From Plasmopara viticola (Eukaryota > Oomycota > Peronosporomycetes > Peronosporales > Peronosporaceae): DNA of 64,000 nucleotides. The stretch spans positions 310,001-374,000 of the forward strand of contig MBPM02000054.1 in NCBI GenBank assembly GCA_001695595.3, written 5' to 3'. The translations under genes and the position numbers were made by a program. Shown here piece by piece: positions 43,640 to 54,210 of the stretch; position 1 is the first letter of the stretch, and each line of letters starts with the position of its first letter. The notes beneath the pieces were generated by a model that was given only the letters and a program-made list of their open reading frames with translations, had not been told where the DNA came from and made no database searches.

Positions 43640-45472
43640 CCTATTGTGGACTTGGATTTTGAGCCTGGCAGCAAACGACACCAGCGGAACCAATCGCTTG
43701 AAAAAGCAGCGAATATTCCAACAGCAAAGAGGCCAAGTCGCTATCAGTCCCTGGAGGAAATGTCTGCATCGGCCCAAGATTTCAAAGCGGCCTTTGTTGT
43801 GGATTCAGTGGGAAAAATGCCGACAACTTTCAAGTCGGCAATGGAATCCAGCAACGCGGCCGAATGGAAAGAGGCGTGTGATGCCGAAGTGAGCTCTCTT
43901 CGCAAGAACAAGACCTGGGACTTAGTACCTTTGCCGAAAGGTCGCCAGGCTATCGGCTGTAGATGGGTCTTCCGGATCAAAGAAAATCAAGCCGGAAAGA
44001 TCGAGCGGTTCAAAGCACGACTCGTGGCCAAAGGCTTTTCTCAGAAGCATGGAGTCGACTACGAAGAGACTTTCGCTCCAGTGGCCAAGTTTACTTCGAT
44101 CAGGATTCTACAAAGTCTGTCGGCCAAGCACAATTTGATGCTGCATCAGATGGACGTAAAGACAGCCTTTCTCAATGGCACTTTGGACGAGGACATTTAC
44201 GTGGCGCAACCGGACGGATATGTCAACGACGTATACCCAAATTACGTCTGTCAGCTAAAGCGCTCCCTTTATGGTTTGAAGCAGTCGCCACGGATGTGGA
44301 ACCAGACAATTGACGCGTTCATGCTGGAAATGAAGTTTACAAAGTTTGATGCCGACCATTGCATTTACGTCAAGCGCAATGACGAAGAATTGATCCTCGT
44401 GGCACTTTACGTTGATGACCTGGTGCTAGCATGCAGCAACGACTTGCTGCTGAAGAGGACTAAGAAAGCACTCAGTGAGCGATTCGAAATGACGGATCTT
44501 GGTCGACTCAAGTTCTTTTTGGGCATGGAGATTCATCAAGAAACTTTGAGTGGTAGCGTGTCCATTCGCCACACAAAATTCGCGAGTGACATCTTGAAAA
44601 AGTTTGGCATGGAAAACAGCAATCCCGTCAGGACGCCTCAAGATCCAGGACTCAAGTTGACCAAGGCCATGTGCAAAGAAGGGTGTTGTCATGAAAAGAC
44701 AATGGCAAAAGTCCCATATCGAAATGCCGTTGGTTGTCTTATGTACTTGATGGTAGGGACTCGCCCGGACTTAGCAGCCGCAGTGGGAGTTCTCAGCCAA
44801 TTTGCATCGGACCCATGTCCAACTCACTGGCAGGCACTCAAAAGGGTCTTCCGATACGTACAAGGAACAAAGACGCATGGCATTACGTTTCAAACTCAAG
44901 ACCAAGAAGGACTTCGAGGCTATTCCGATGCAGATTGGGCAGGCGATTTGGAAACCCGAAGAAGCACAAGCGGCTATGCGTTCATGATGAATGGAGGTTG
45001 CATCAGCTGGAGAAGCAAGAAACAACGGACAGTGGTACTTTCTTCTACAGAGGCAGAGTACATGGCTTTGACAGAAGCAGCTTAAGAGGCAACTTGGTTA
45101 AAAACCTTTCTGTGCGAGCTTGGTGAAATATCAAGAAGTCAAGCGATCAAGATCTACGAGGACAATCAAGGTTCCATCGCTTTGGCCAAGAATCCAGAGT
45201 TTCACAAGCGCACCAAGCATATCGACATTCGGTACCACTTTGTCCGGGAGAAAGTAGAAGACGGTCAAGTCATGCTGCAGTATTGTTTGACGCACGACAT
45301 GCTCGCTGACATCATGACCAAGCCAATAATTGCGGTCCAATTTCAAAATCTTCGGAACAAATTGGGCATCAAGTCTCCAAGCGCTGACGAGTCGAGTGGG
45401 AGTGTTGAGTATACGACTCTTGTCGAAGATGTTGGCGGACAAACGCCTCGAACAGCGACTACATATCGGTAA
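43640..45472 (+). pseudogene. gag-pol: E15 RT-RNase H
   Basis: Open from 43640 to 45082: [131 protein letters not shown]. Then TAA at 45083-45085 replaces a Gln codon, and the same frame continues through EDNQGSIALAKNPEFHKRTKH to the tail SVEYTTLVEDVGGQTPRTATTYR, whose last 23 codons are inside the 3' LTR. RT is complete and has all catalytic aspartates. The single stop truncates RNase H. Confidence 0.9.
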
Positions 45473-45694
45473 GTATGGGTATCTGCAATCAGTTGATGAC
45501 TGACTGAGGGAGCGGGTTCAAGATGGGCAAAAGATCGGTTTCGGGATGGGAAGATGATTGCGCCCGGATGGTGATTCGTTCTGATTGGTTTAGATAAATC
45601 ATTGGCTTAGAGGTAGCGTGTAGTTGTGAACTAAGGACCTCTTAAATATATTCACTTTGCATTTTACCAACTAGTGCACACTCGAGCTCCTTCA
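45403..45694 (+). repeat. E15 3' LTR
   Basis: TGTTGAGTATACGACTC to CGAGCTCCTTCA, one 22-bp unit, followed by TCATT. Confidence 0.9.
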
Positions 45695-45794
45695 TCATTG
45701 GCTTAGAGGTAGCATGTAGTTGTAAAGTAAATACCTTTTTAAATATATTCACTTTGCATTTTGCCAACTAGTGCTCACTTCGACCTTTTCAACA
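45695..45794 (+). repeat. E14 3' LTR, second part
   Basis: TCATTGGCTTAGAGG to CGACCTTTTCAACA, resuming exactly at the E15 target duplication. Contains AAATATATTCACTTTGCATT. What follows at 45795 is not the left flank of E14. Confidence 0.85.
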
Positions 45795-46630
45795 GGCATG
45801 ACGTGGTCCTGGAAGTGCCTTCGTCATTATGTCTGCCAACATGACGGCTATCTCGCAGTACTCCAGCTTGACTTCATCGCGTTTGACTTCATCGCGGATG
45901 TGATGGTACTTGATGTCGATGTGCTTGGCACGTCCATGGTTTACTGAATTCTTCGTCATCTTGATGCATGACTGATTGTCTTCGAATTTCTTGAATTCCG
46001 GCGTGGTCTCAGTAGCAGCCGTCAGAATCTCGTACAGAAGATGATGGATCCACTTGCCTTCTTGTATAGCCGGGCTCAAAGCGATGTACTCCGCTTCGCT
46101 GGTAGAAAGCGATACGCTTGATTGCCTCTTGCTTCCCCAACTGATGGGTGCTCCCATCAATATGAATGCGTAGCCCGAAGTCGACTTGCGGTCGGAGTGG
46201 TCGCCTGCCCAGTCTGCGTCCGAGTATGCGCGAAAGTCAACTTGGTCCCGGGCCTAAAACAGAGTCCATGCGAATTGGTTCCTTGTAGGTAGCGAAGAAT
46301 TCTCTTGACTGCAGTCCAATGCTCATCTTGAGGATTTTCCATAAACCGCGACGCATATTCGACGGCAAAAGCGATGTCAGGGCGAGGCGCTATCATTAGA
46401 TGCATCAGTGCACCGACTGCTTCACGAAACGGAACATTTGTTGCTGTCGACTTGTCACTTGGAAAAAGTCGAGTACTTGGATCCGCCGGGCTCACAACGG
46501 GCTTGCTATCGTGCATGCCGAAGCGCTTGAGAATGTCTTCAATGTAGCGTCGCTGGCACACTGTTACACTGCCGTCAGGGTTCTTTACCAATTCCATACC
46601 CAGGACGAAGACGCATTCACCACTGTCCGT
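45795..46630 (-). pseudogene. gag-pol: E16: lineage II RT-RNase H fragment
   Basis: Minus-strand pol fragment without LTRs, almost the same as E13 34570-35405. From 46630 down: TDSGECVFVLGMELVKNPDG, RRYIEDILKRFGM, SPADPSTRLFPSDKSTATN, GALMHLMIAPRPDIAFAVE, a shift at the same place as in E13 before the first RNase H block, then [46 protein letters not shown] and [12 protein letters not shown]. It ends abruptly at 45797 and 46630, at the E14 and E17 LTRs. No start, no polypurine tract. Confidence 0.85.
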
Positions 46631-46952
46631 TGTTGACAAGAATGCGCCTCGACAAGATACTGGTGTTGTCAAGGAAGCGTCTGGACTGTTTGGTGTCAAT
46701 CGGTAAGTATCGGTATCTGCAATCAGTTGATGACTGACTGAGGGAGAGCGTTCAAGATGGGCAAAAGATCGGTTTTGGGATGGGAAGATGATTGCGCCAG
46801 GATGTGAAGATGATTGCGTTCGGATGGTGAGTCGTTCTGATTGGCTTAGACAATTCATTGGCTTAGAGGTAGATTGTAGTTGCGAACTAAGGACCTTATA
46901 AATATATTCACTTTGCATTTTGCCAACGACCGCTCAAGTGACCTTTCCATTA
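46631..46952 (+). repeat. E17 5' LTR
   Basis: TGTTGACAAGAATGCGCC to GACCTTTCCATTA, 322 bp. From ATCGGTAAGTATCGG on it matches 50927-51242. The first part is unique but keeps an open frame to the conserved TAA. Confidence 0.87.
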
Positions 46953-46956
46953 GGTT

Positions 46957-48641
46957 ATGAGCCCAAGCCCCGCAACCTCTGCCCCAGACACCAACTACAC
47001 CTTCGCAATGGACGCCGCCTCAGCTACGACCTCTCGCATCAACAAGTTCGACGGAACGAATTTCCACACGTGGAAGTTCAAGATGCAGATGGTGTTGGAG
47101 GAACGCGATCTGTGGGAGGTGGTCAGCGGAGAGACCAAGCTGGAACATTTTGTTACGCCGTCGGATCAGAACAATTTCAAGCGCAGGTCTCGCAAGGCGA
47201 TGGCAATCATCTGCCTTGCGATGGAGGATTCGCAATTGCCGTTGGTTCGCTCGTCGAGTGGTGCGCACGATGCATGGTCAAGGCTCGAGGGACATTTCGA
47301 GAAGAAGAGTTTGGCCAATAAGCTCTTTCTTCGTCGTCATTTCTTCACGTCCAAGTGGAAGAAGGTGAGGATGTGCTCGCACATATCAACAAGATGAAGA
47401 CTCTAGCGGAGCAACTCGACGCGGTTGATGCTCCAGAAAGCGAGGACGACTTGGTGATCACGCTTCTTGCAAGTCTCAGTGAGTCGTTCGCATTTTTCAT
47501 TACAGCATTAAAGTCAAGAGCCGACTCGCTGTCTTGGGAGCTTGTGACGTCTCGGCTGCTTCATGAGGATATGAAGCCCAAGGAACACGATGACGGCGTC
47601 GATGGAGCCGTGCACGGTCAGGTGCAAGCATTCGTGTCAGCGGACAATGGACGGCGCAAGGGACGACAAGTCTCAATGAAGCCCACGAGTACCTGCCACT
47701 ACTGTGGCGAGCAAGGGCACTGGATCGCAAAATGTCCGGCTCGAATTCGAGAGAATGGAGAGCGTCAAAGGACGCAACGCGCTAATGTCGCGCAGAGTGA
47801 GGATTACTCTGGCGAATTTTTGTTTTCGGTTGATGGGAGTACCACCAAGTCAAGTTCTGTGTGGCTGGTCGACTCGGGTGCGACGCAGCACATGACGTAC
47901 TCGCGAGAGTACATGAAAAACTACAAGAGAATCGACCCAGTGGATGTGCATCTCGTGGATGATGGCGTGGTACAAGCTGTGGGAACAGGTGACATTGTTA
48001 TGTCGATGTTTACGCCTCGCGGAATGAAGAAGGGTGTTCTCACTTCGGTTTGGCACATTCCGAAACTTTCGCGCAATTTATTCTCCGTGGGACGCTTTAC
48101 AAAGGATGCTGGTCCAGTCACGTTTGAGCACGACGGCTGCTTTGCTAAAGCGAAAGGTCTTCGCTGGAAGTTGGGCGCTCGTGAGGGAAAGGGACTGCTC
48201 AAGCTCTGCATGAAGCCAATTGTTGAAGACGAGGCCAATTTGACTAGCTCGTTGGGATGCCATGCGGACACCACGTCGTACCTCTGGCACCTTCGACTTG
48301 GTCACATTGGTCACGGTGGTCTTTTCACTATTGTTTCAAAAGGCTGTGGAGCAGGTATTGACCTGAAGTGTATTAACAAGTGGGAGCTGTGCAAAGGATG
48401 TGCTCTTGGCAAACAGACGCGGGTAAGCTTCATGAAGTCTTCACCCAATCGGGCAAAGAAAGTTCTTGAAGTCATTCACAGCGATGTGTGTGGATCCATT
48501 CAAACGGCGACATTCAGTGGCAAGCGCTGTTTTGCTACTTTTATCGACGAGAAGTCGCATTACTGTGCTGTGTACTTGCTACGAAACAAGTCCGAGGTTG
48601 TCGACAAGTTTGCTACTTTCGTTGCGATGGCTGAAAATTAG
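46957..48641 (+). pseudogene. gag-pol: E17 gag-protease-pre-integrase
   Basis: Gag from ATG 46957 (leader MSPSPATSAPDTNYTFAM, INKFDGTNFHTWKFKMQ, EERDLWEVVSGETKLEH) open to about 47350, where one base is missing relative to E18. From there one frame runs to TAG 48639-48641: HINKMKTLAEQLDAV, zinc knuckle CHYCGEQGHWIAKC, protease VDSGATQHM, KKGVLTSVWHIPKLSRNLF, LWHLRLGHIGHGG, CKGCALGKQ, HSDVCGS and TFVAMAEN. The stop lies between the first and second integrase catalytic blocks. Protease and nucleocapsid motifs are intact. Confidence 0.88.
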
Positions 48642-50996
48642 ACGAACATGCGCGTTAAATCACTCTGTTGTGATAATGGTGGCGAGTGCACTTCTGGAGC
48701 AATGGCAAAGTTTTGTGCAGAGCGTGGCATCATACACAAGTTTACGCCACCATACACGCCACAACTGAATGGAGTCGCAGAACGCATGAATCGTACACTT
48801 GTTGAATGTGGACGGTATATGCTAGAGCACGCTGGTCTGCCAAAAACTTATTGGGGTGAAGCTGTTTTAACTGCTGCGTTTCTTCGCAGCCGATGTCGGA
48901 CACGAGCTGTTGATCATGATGCGACGCCGTTTCAACTGTGGACTGGCAAGAAGCCTTTGTTGGCAAATCTAAAGGTATTCGGCTGCCATGCTTACGTCTC
49001 AGTTTTCAAAGAGAAACGATCCAAGTTTGATGCTCGAAGTACCGAGTCATCAGAAGCTGTATTTGACGAGACCGAAACATCTAATTTTGACCGCTCAGAA
49101 AATGAAAATGCTATGCAAGATCAGGACATGGAGCCTGGAAAGAAGCAGCACGCAGGCACTCAGCCTATTGTGGACTTGGATTTTGAGCCTGGCAGCAAAC
49201 GACACCAGCGGAACCAACTGCTTGAAAAAGCAGCGAACATTCCAACAGCAGAGAGGCCAAGTCGCTATCAGTCCCTGGAGGAAATGTCTGCATCGGCCCA
49301 AGATTTCAAAGCGGCCTTTGTTGTGGATTCAGTGGGAAAAATGCCGACAACTTTCAAGTCGGCAATGGAATCCAGCAACGCGGCCGAATGGAAAGAGGCG
49401 TGTGATGCCGAAGTGAGCTCTCTTCGCAAGAACAAGACCTGGGACTTAGTACCTTTGCCGAAAGGTCGCCAGGCTATCGGCTGTAGATGGGTCTTCCGGA
49501 TCAAAGAAAATCAAGCCGGAAAGATCGAGCGGTTCAAAGCACGACTCGTGGCCAAAGGCTTTTCTCAGAAGTATGGAGTCGACTATGAAGAGACTTTCGC
49601 TCCAGTGGCCAAGTTTACTTCGATCAGGATTCTACTAAGGCTGTCGGCCAAGCACAATTTGATGCTGCATCAGATGGACGTAAAGACAGCCTTTCTCAGT
49701 GGCACTTTGGACGAGGACATTTACGTGGCGCAACCGGACGGATATGTCAACGACGTATACCCAAATTACGTCTGTCAGCAAAAACGCTCCCTTTATGGTT
49801 TGAAGCAGTCGCCACGGATGTGGAACCAGACAATTGACGAGTTCATGCTGGAAATGAAGTTTACAAAGTGTGATGCCGACCATTGCATTTACGTCAAGCG
49901 CAATGACGAAGAATTGATCCTCGTGGCACTTTACGTTGATTTCCTGGTGCTAGCATGCAGCAACGACTTGCTGCTGAAGAGGACTAAGAAAGCACTCACC
50001 GAGTGATTCGAAATGACGGATCTTGGTCGACTCAAGTTCTTTTTGGGCATGGAGATTCATCAAGAAACTTTGAGTGGTAGCGTGTCCATTCGCCACACAA
50101 AATTCGCGAGTGACATCTTGAAAAAGTTTGGCATGGAAAACAGCAATCTTATCAGGACGCCGCAAGATCCAGGACTCAAGTTGATTAAGGCCATGTGCAA
50201 AGAAGGGTGTTGTCATGAAAAGACAATGGCAAAAGTCCCATATCGAAATGCCGTTGGTTGTCTTATGTACTTGATGGTAGGGACTCGCCCGGACCTAGCA
50301 GCCGCAGTGGGAGTTCTCAGCCAATTTGCATCGGACCCATGTCCAACTCACTGGCAGGCACTCAAAAGGGTCTTCCGATACGTACAAGGAACAAAGACGC
50401 ATGGCATTACGTTTCAAACTCAAGACCAAGAAGGACTTCGAGGCTATCCCGATGTAGATTGGGCAGGCGATTTGGAAACCCGAAGAAGCACAAGCGGCTA
50501 TGCGTTCATGATGAATGGAGGTTGTATCAGCTGGAGAAGCAAGAAACAACGGACAGTGGCACTTTCTTCTACAGAGGCAGAGTACATGGCTTTGACAGAA
50601 GCAGCTTAAGAGGCAACTTGGTTAAAAACCTTTCTGTGCGAGCTTGGTGAAATATCAAGAAGTCAAGCGATCAAGATCTACGAGGACAATCAAGGTTCCA
50701 TCGCTTTGGCCAAGAATCCAGAGTTTCACAAGCGCACCAAGCATATCGACATTCGGTACCACTTTGTGCGGGAGAAAGTAGAAGACGGTCAAGTCATGCT
50801 GCAGTATTGTTCGACGCACGACATGCTCGCTGACATCATGACCAAGCCAATAACTGCGGTCCAATTTCAAAATCTTCGGAACAAATTAAGCATCAAGTCT
50901 CCAAGCGCTGACGAGTCGAGTGGGAGTGTTGAGGATACGACTCTTGTCGAAGATGTTGGCGGACAAACGCCTCAACCAGCGACTACATATCGGTAA
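48642..50996 (+). pseudogene. gag-pol: E17 integrase-RT-RNase H
   Basis: Same frame as upstream, with two more stops (TGA 50004-50006, TAA 50607-50609). Integrase CDNGGECTSGAMAKF and NGVAERMNRTLVE. The C-terminal block is lost by an in-frame deletion of about 43 codons after KFDARS. RT has [40 protein letters not shown] and YVDFLVLACSN, in which the second Asp of YVDD is Phe, a change expected to kill RT. RNase H has YPDVDWAGD and SSTEAEYMA. The tail SVEDTTLVEDVGGQTPQPA ends at TAA 50994-50996 inside the LTR. Confidence 0.9.
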
Positions 50997-51242
50997 GTAT
51001 CGGTATCTGCAATCAGTTGATGACTGACTGAGGGAGAGCGTTCAAGATGGGCAAAAGATCGGTTTTGGGATGGGAAGATGATTGCGCCAGGATGTGAAGA
51101 TGATTGCGTTCGGATGGTGAGTCGTTCTGATTGGCTTAGACAATTCATTGGCTTAGAGGTAGATTGTAGTTGCGAACTAAGGACCTTATAAATATATTCA
51201 CTTTGCATTTTGCCAACGACCGCTCAAGTGACCTTTCCATTA
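50927..51242 (+). repeat. Shared LTR between E17 and E18
   Basis: TGTTGAGGATACGACTC to GACCTTTCCATTA, 316 bp. It serves as the E17 3' LTR and as the E18 5' LTR. Primer-binding site GGTTATGAGCCCAAGC at 51243. Confidence 0.9.
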
Positions 51243-51246
51243 GGTT

Positions 51247-53911
51247 ATGAGCCCAAGCCCCGCAACCTCTGCCCCAGACACCAACTACACCTTCGCAATG
51301 GACGCCGCCTCAGCTACGACCTCTCGCATCAACAAGTTCGACGGAACGAATTTCCACACGTGGAAGTTCAAGATGCAGATGGTGTTGGAGGAACGCGATC
51401 TGTGGGAGGTGGTCAGCGGAGAGACCAAGCTGGAACATTTTGTTACGCCGTCGGATCAGAACAATTTCAAGCGCAGGTCTCGCAAGGCGATGGCAATCAT
51501 CTGCCTTGCGATGGAGGATTCGCAATTGCCGTTGGTTCGCTGGTCGAGTGGTGCGCACGATGCATGGTCAAGGCTCGAGGGACATTTCGAGAAGAAGAGT
51601 TTGGCCAATAAGCTCTTTCTTCGTCGTCGTTTCTTCACGGCCAAGATGGAAGAAGGTGAGGATGTGCTCGCGCATATCAACAAGATGAAGACTCTAGCGG
51701 AGCAACTCGACGCGGTTGGTGCTCCAGTAAACAAGGACGACTTGGTGATCACGCTTCTTGCAAGTCTCAGTGAGTCGTTCGCATTTTTCATTACAGCATT
51801 GGAGTCAAGAGCCGACTCGCTGTCTTGGGAGCTTGTGACGTCTTGGCTGCTTCACGAGGATATGAAGCGCAAGGAACATGATGACGGCGTCGATGGAGCC
51901 GTGCACGGTCAGGTGCAAGCATTTGTGTCGGCGGACAATGGACGGCGCAAGGAACGACAAGTCTCAATGAAGCCCACGAGTACCTGCCACTACTGTGGCG
52001 AGCAAGGGCACTGGATCGCAAAATGTCCGGCTCGAATTCGAGAGAATGGAGAGCGTCAAAGGACGCAACGCGCTAATGTCGCGCAGAGTGAGGATTACTC
52101 TGGCGAATTTTTGTTTTCGCTTGGTGGGGGTACCACCAAGTCAAGTTCTGTGTGGCTGGTCAACTCGGGTGCGACTGGTCAACTCAGGTGCGACGCAGCA
52201 CATGACGTACTCGCGAGAGTACATGAAGAATTACAAGACAATCTCACCGATGGGCGTGCATCTTGCAGATGATGGAGTGGATCAGGCAGTGGGCACGGGT
52301 GACATTGTTATGTCTATGGCTACTCCGCGCAGACTCAAGAAGGGTGTGCTTACTACAGTGTGGCACATCCCAAAGCTTTCGCGCAATCTTTTTTTCCGTT
52401 GGACGCTTTACGAAGGATGTTGGCCCGGTCACGTTTGAGCGCGATGGATGTTTTGCCGAAGCTAAAGGTGTCCGTTGGAAGCTTGGTGCTCGCGAAGGCA
52501 AGGGTTTGTTCAGGCTCTGCATGACGCCTGTCAATGTTGACGCAGCCAATGTGACAAGTTCGTCGGGATGCCATGGGGACACCACGTCGTACCTCTGGCA
52601 CCTTCGACTTGGTCACATTGGTTACGGCGGTCTAGATGCCATTGTCAAGAAGAAGTATGGAATTGGTATCAACCTCAAGACAGCTACTCAGTGGGAAACA
52701 TGCGAGGGCTGTGCGCTGGGCAAACAGACGCGGGTGAGCTTTATGAACTCCTCCCCAAGTCGTGCCAAACACGTGTTGGAGACTATTCACAGCGACGTGT
52801 GCGGTCCCATGCAATCACCAACGTTTGGAGGCAAGCGCTATTTCTTTACATTTGTTGACGAAAAGTCGCATTTTTGCGTTGTCTTCTTGCTCAGAAACAA
52901 GTCTGAAGTATCCGACAAGTTTGCAGAATTTATTGCGCTAGCGGAAAACCAAACTTGCCGCCGCGTCAAGACACTTCGTTGCGATAATGGCGGAGAATAC
53001 GTGAACGGCGCCATGACGAAGTTCTGTGCAGAGCGTGGTATTGTACAGTAATTGACACCGCCGTACACACCCCAGCTAAATGGCGTTGCAGAGCGAATGA
53101 ATCGGACGCTTGTGGAATGTGCTTGCTGTATGCTAGAGCACGCCAACTTGCCGAAGTCTTACTGGGGTGAAGCCGTCATGACTGCCACTTTTCTACGGAA
53201 TCGGTGCCCAACGCGCGCCATCAAGTCCGACATGTCACCTCATCAAATTTGGACCGGCAAGAAACCGCTTCTGGCAAACCTTAAGGTTTTTGGTTGCCAC
53301 GCGTACGTTCAAGTGCCGAAGGAAAAACGGACCAAGTTTGATGCTCGATCGGTGCGGTGCCGATTTCTTGGTTACTCGGATCACGAAAAAGCGTACCGCT
53401 TTGAAGAAATTGTGAGTGGTCGAGTACTTGTGAGCCGCGACGCACAGTTCATGGAGGATGTCTTCGACAGTGGGAGACGAAGTTATGACAGCAATGAAGT
53501 GATTATTCAAGATGATGCAAGCGATTGTTCGGCAGGATCTAATGGGACTGACTGTGAGCAAGAAGAAGTTTCGGCTCCGGATGTGGAGGTCGAACCAGGA
53601 AGCAAGCGTATTCAGCGGTCGCGATCGCTAGAGAAGGTTGCAGACTCCCCAAGGCCCAAGCGCCAAAGCCGACCACAGATGTCACTGGACGAGATGTCAG
53701 CAGTGGCTCACGGGGATGGCGATTTTGAAGCGGCCTTTGTTGTAGATTCAGTGGGAGAAGTGCCAACTACGTACAAGTCGGCAATGGAATCTAGCAACGC
53801 GGCCAAGTGGAAAGAGGCATGCGACTCGGAAATCGACTCCCTCAGCAAAAACAAGACGTGGTCGTTGGTGCCGTTGTCTCAAGGACGAAAAGCTATTGGC
53901 TGTCGATGGGT
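51247..53911 (+). pseudogene. gag-pol: E18 gag-protease-integrase-RT start
   Basis: Gag from ATG 51247 is open through the zinc knuckle CHYCGEQGHWIAKC to the protease. There the catalytic DSGAT reads NSGAT and a 19-base tandem duplication (52160-52200) shifts the frame. A T7 run near 52388 shifts it again. From 52390 integrase is open: LWHLRLGHIGYGG, CEGCALGKQ, HSDVCGPMQ, RCDNGGEYVN, TAA at 53049-53051, then NGVAERMNRT, FLGYSDHEKAYRFEEI and the linker VEPGSKRIQRSRS to RT IGCRWVF, where E19 enters. Resumes at 63343. Protease is lost twice over. Confidence 0.88.
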
Positions 53912-53916
53912 GTTTC

Positions 53917-54194
53917 TGTTGTCGAAGATGCTGGCCAAAAGACGCCTCGACCAGCGACTGCCTATCGGTAAGTACCGGTATCTGCAATCAGTTGATGACT
54001 GCTTGAAGGAGCGGGTTCAAGATGGGCAAAAGATCGACTTTGGGATGGGAAGATGATTGCGCCCGGATGGTGAGTCGTTCTGATTGGCTTAGATAAATCA
54101 TTGGCTTAGAGGTAGCATGTAGTTGCGAACTAAGGACCTTTAAATATATTCACTTTGCATTCTACCATCTAGTGCTCACTTCGACCTTTCTTTA
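53917..54194 (+). repeat. E19 5' LTR
   Basis: TGTTGTCGAAGATGCTGG to TCGACCTTTCTTTA, 278 bp, one 22-bp unit. It ends TA rather than CA, and the same end is found at 63342 next to the target duplication. Confidence 0.9.
54082..54163 (+). promoter_or_regulatory. E19 LTR promoter module and initiator
   Basis: GATTGGCTTAGATAAATC, ATTGGCTTAGAGG, GAACTAAGGACC, TTTAAATATATT, then TTCACTTTGCATTCT at 54149-54163. Confidence 0.6.
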
Positions 54195-54210
54195 GGTTAT
54201 GAGCCCAAGC
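54195..54210 (+). other. E19 primer-binding site
   Basis: GGTTATGAGCCCAAGC with the gag ATG at 54199. Confidence 0.8.

Larger units (their letters stand above)
40990..45694 (+). mobile_element. E15: complete lineage I copia element in the E14 LTR
   Basis: LTRs of 314 and 292 bp and the perfect target duplication TCATT (40985-40989 and 45695-45699). Same orientation as its host LTR. LTRs differ at about 20 positions plus one 22-bp unit, so it is not recent. Confidence 0.92.
46631..50926 (+). mobile_element. E17: lineage I copia element, tandem with E18
   Basis: 5' LTR 46631-46952, interior 46953-50926, then an LTR (50927-51242) that also serves as the 5' LTR of E18. The first 70 bases of the two LTRs differ, and the rest is near identical. 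The interior is a mosaic, like E18 up to about 47910 and like E15 beyond it. Confidence 0.87.
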
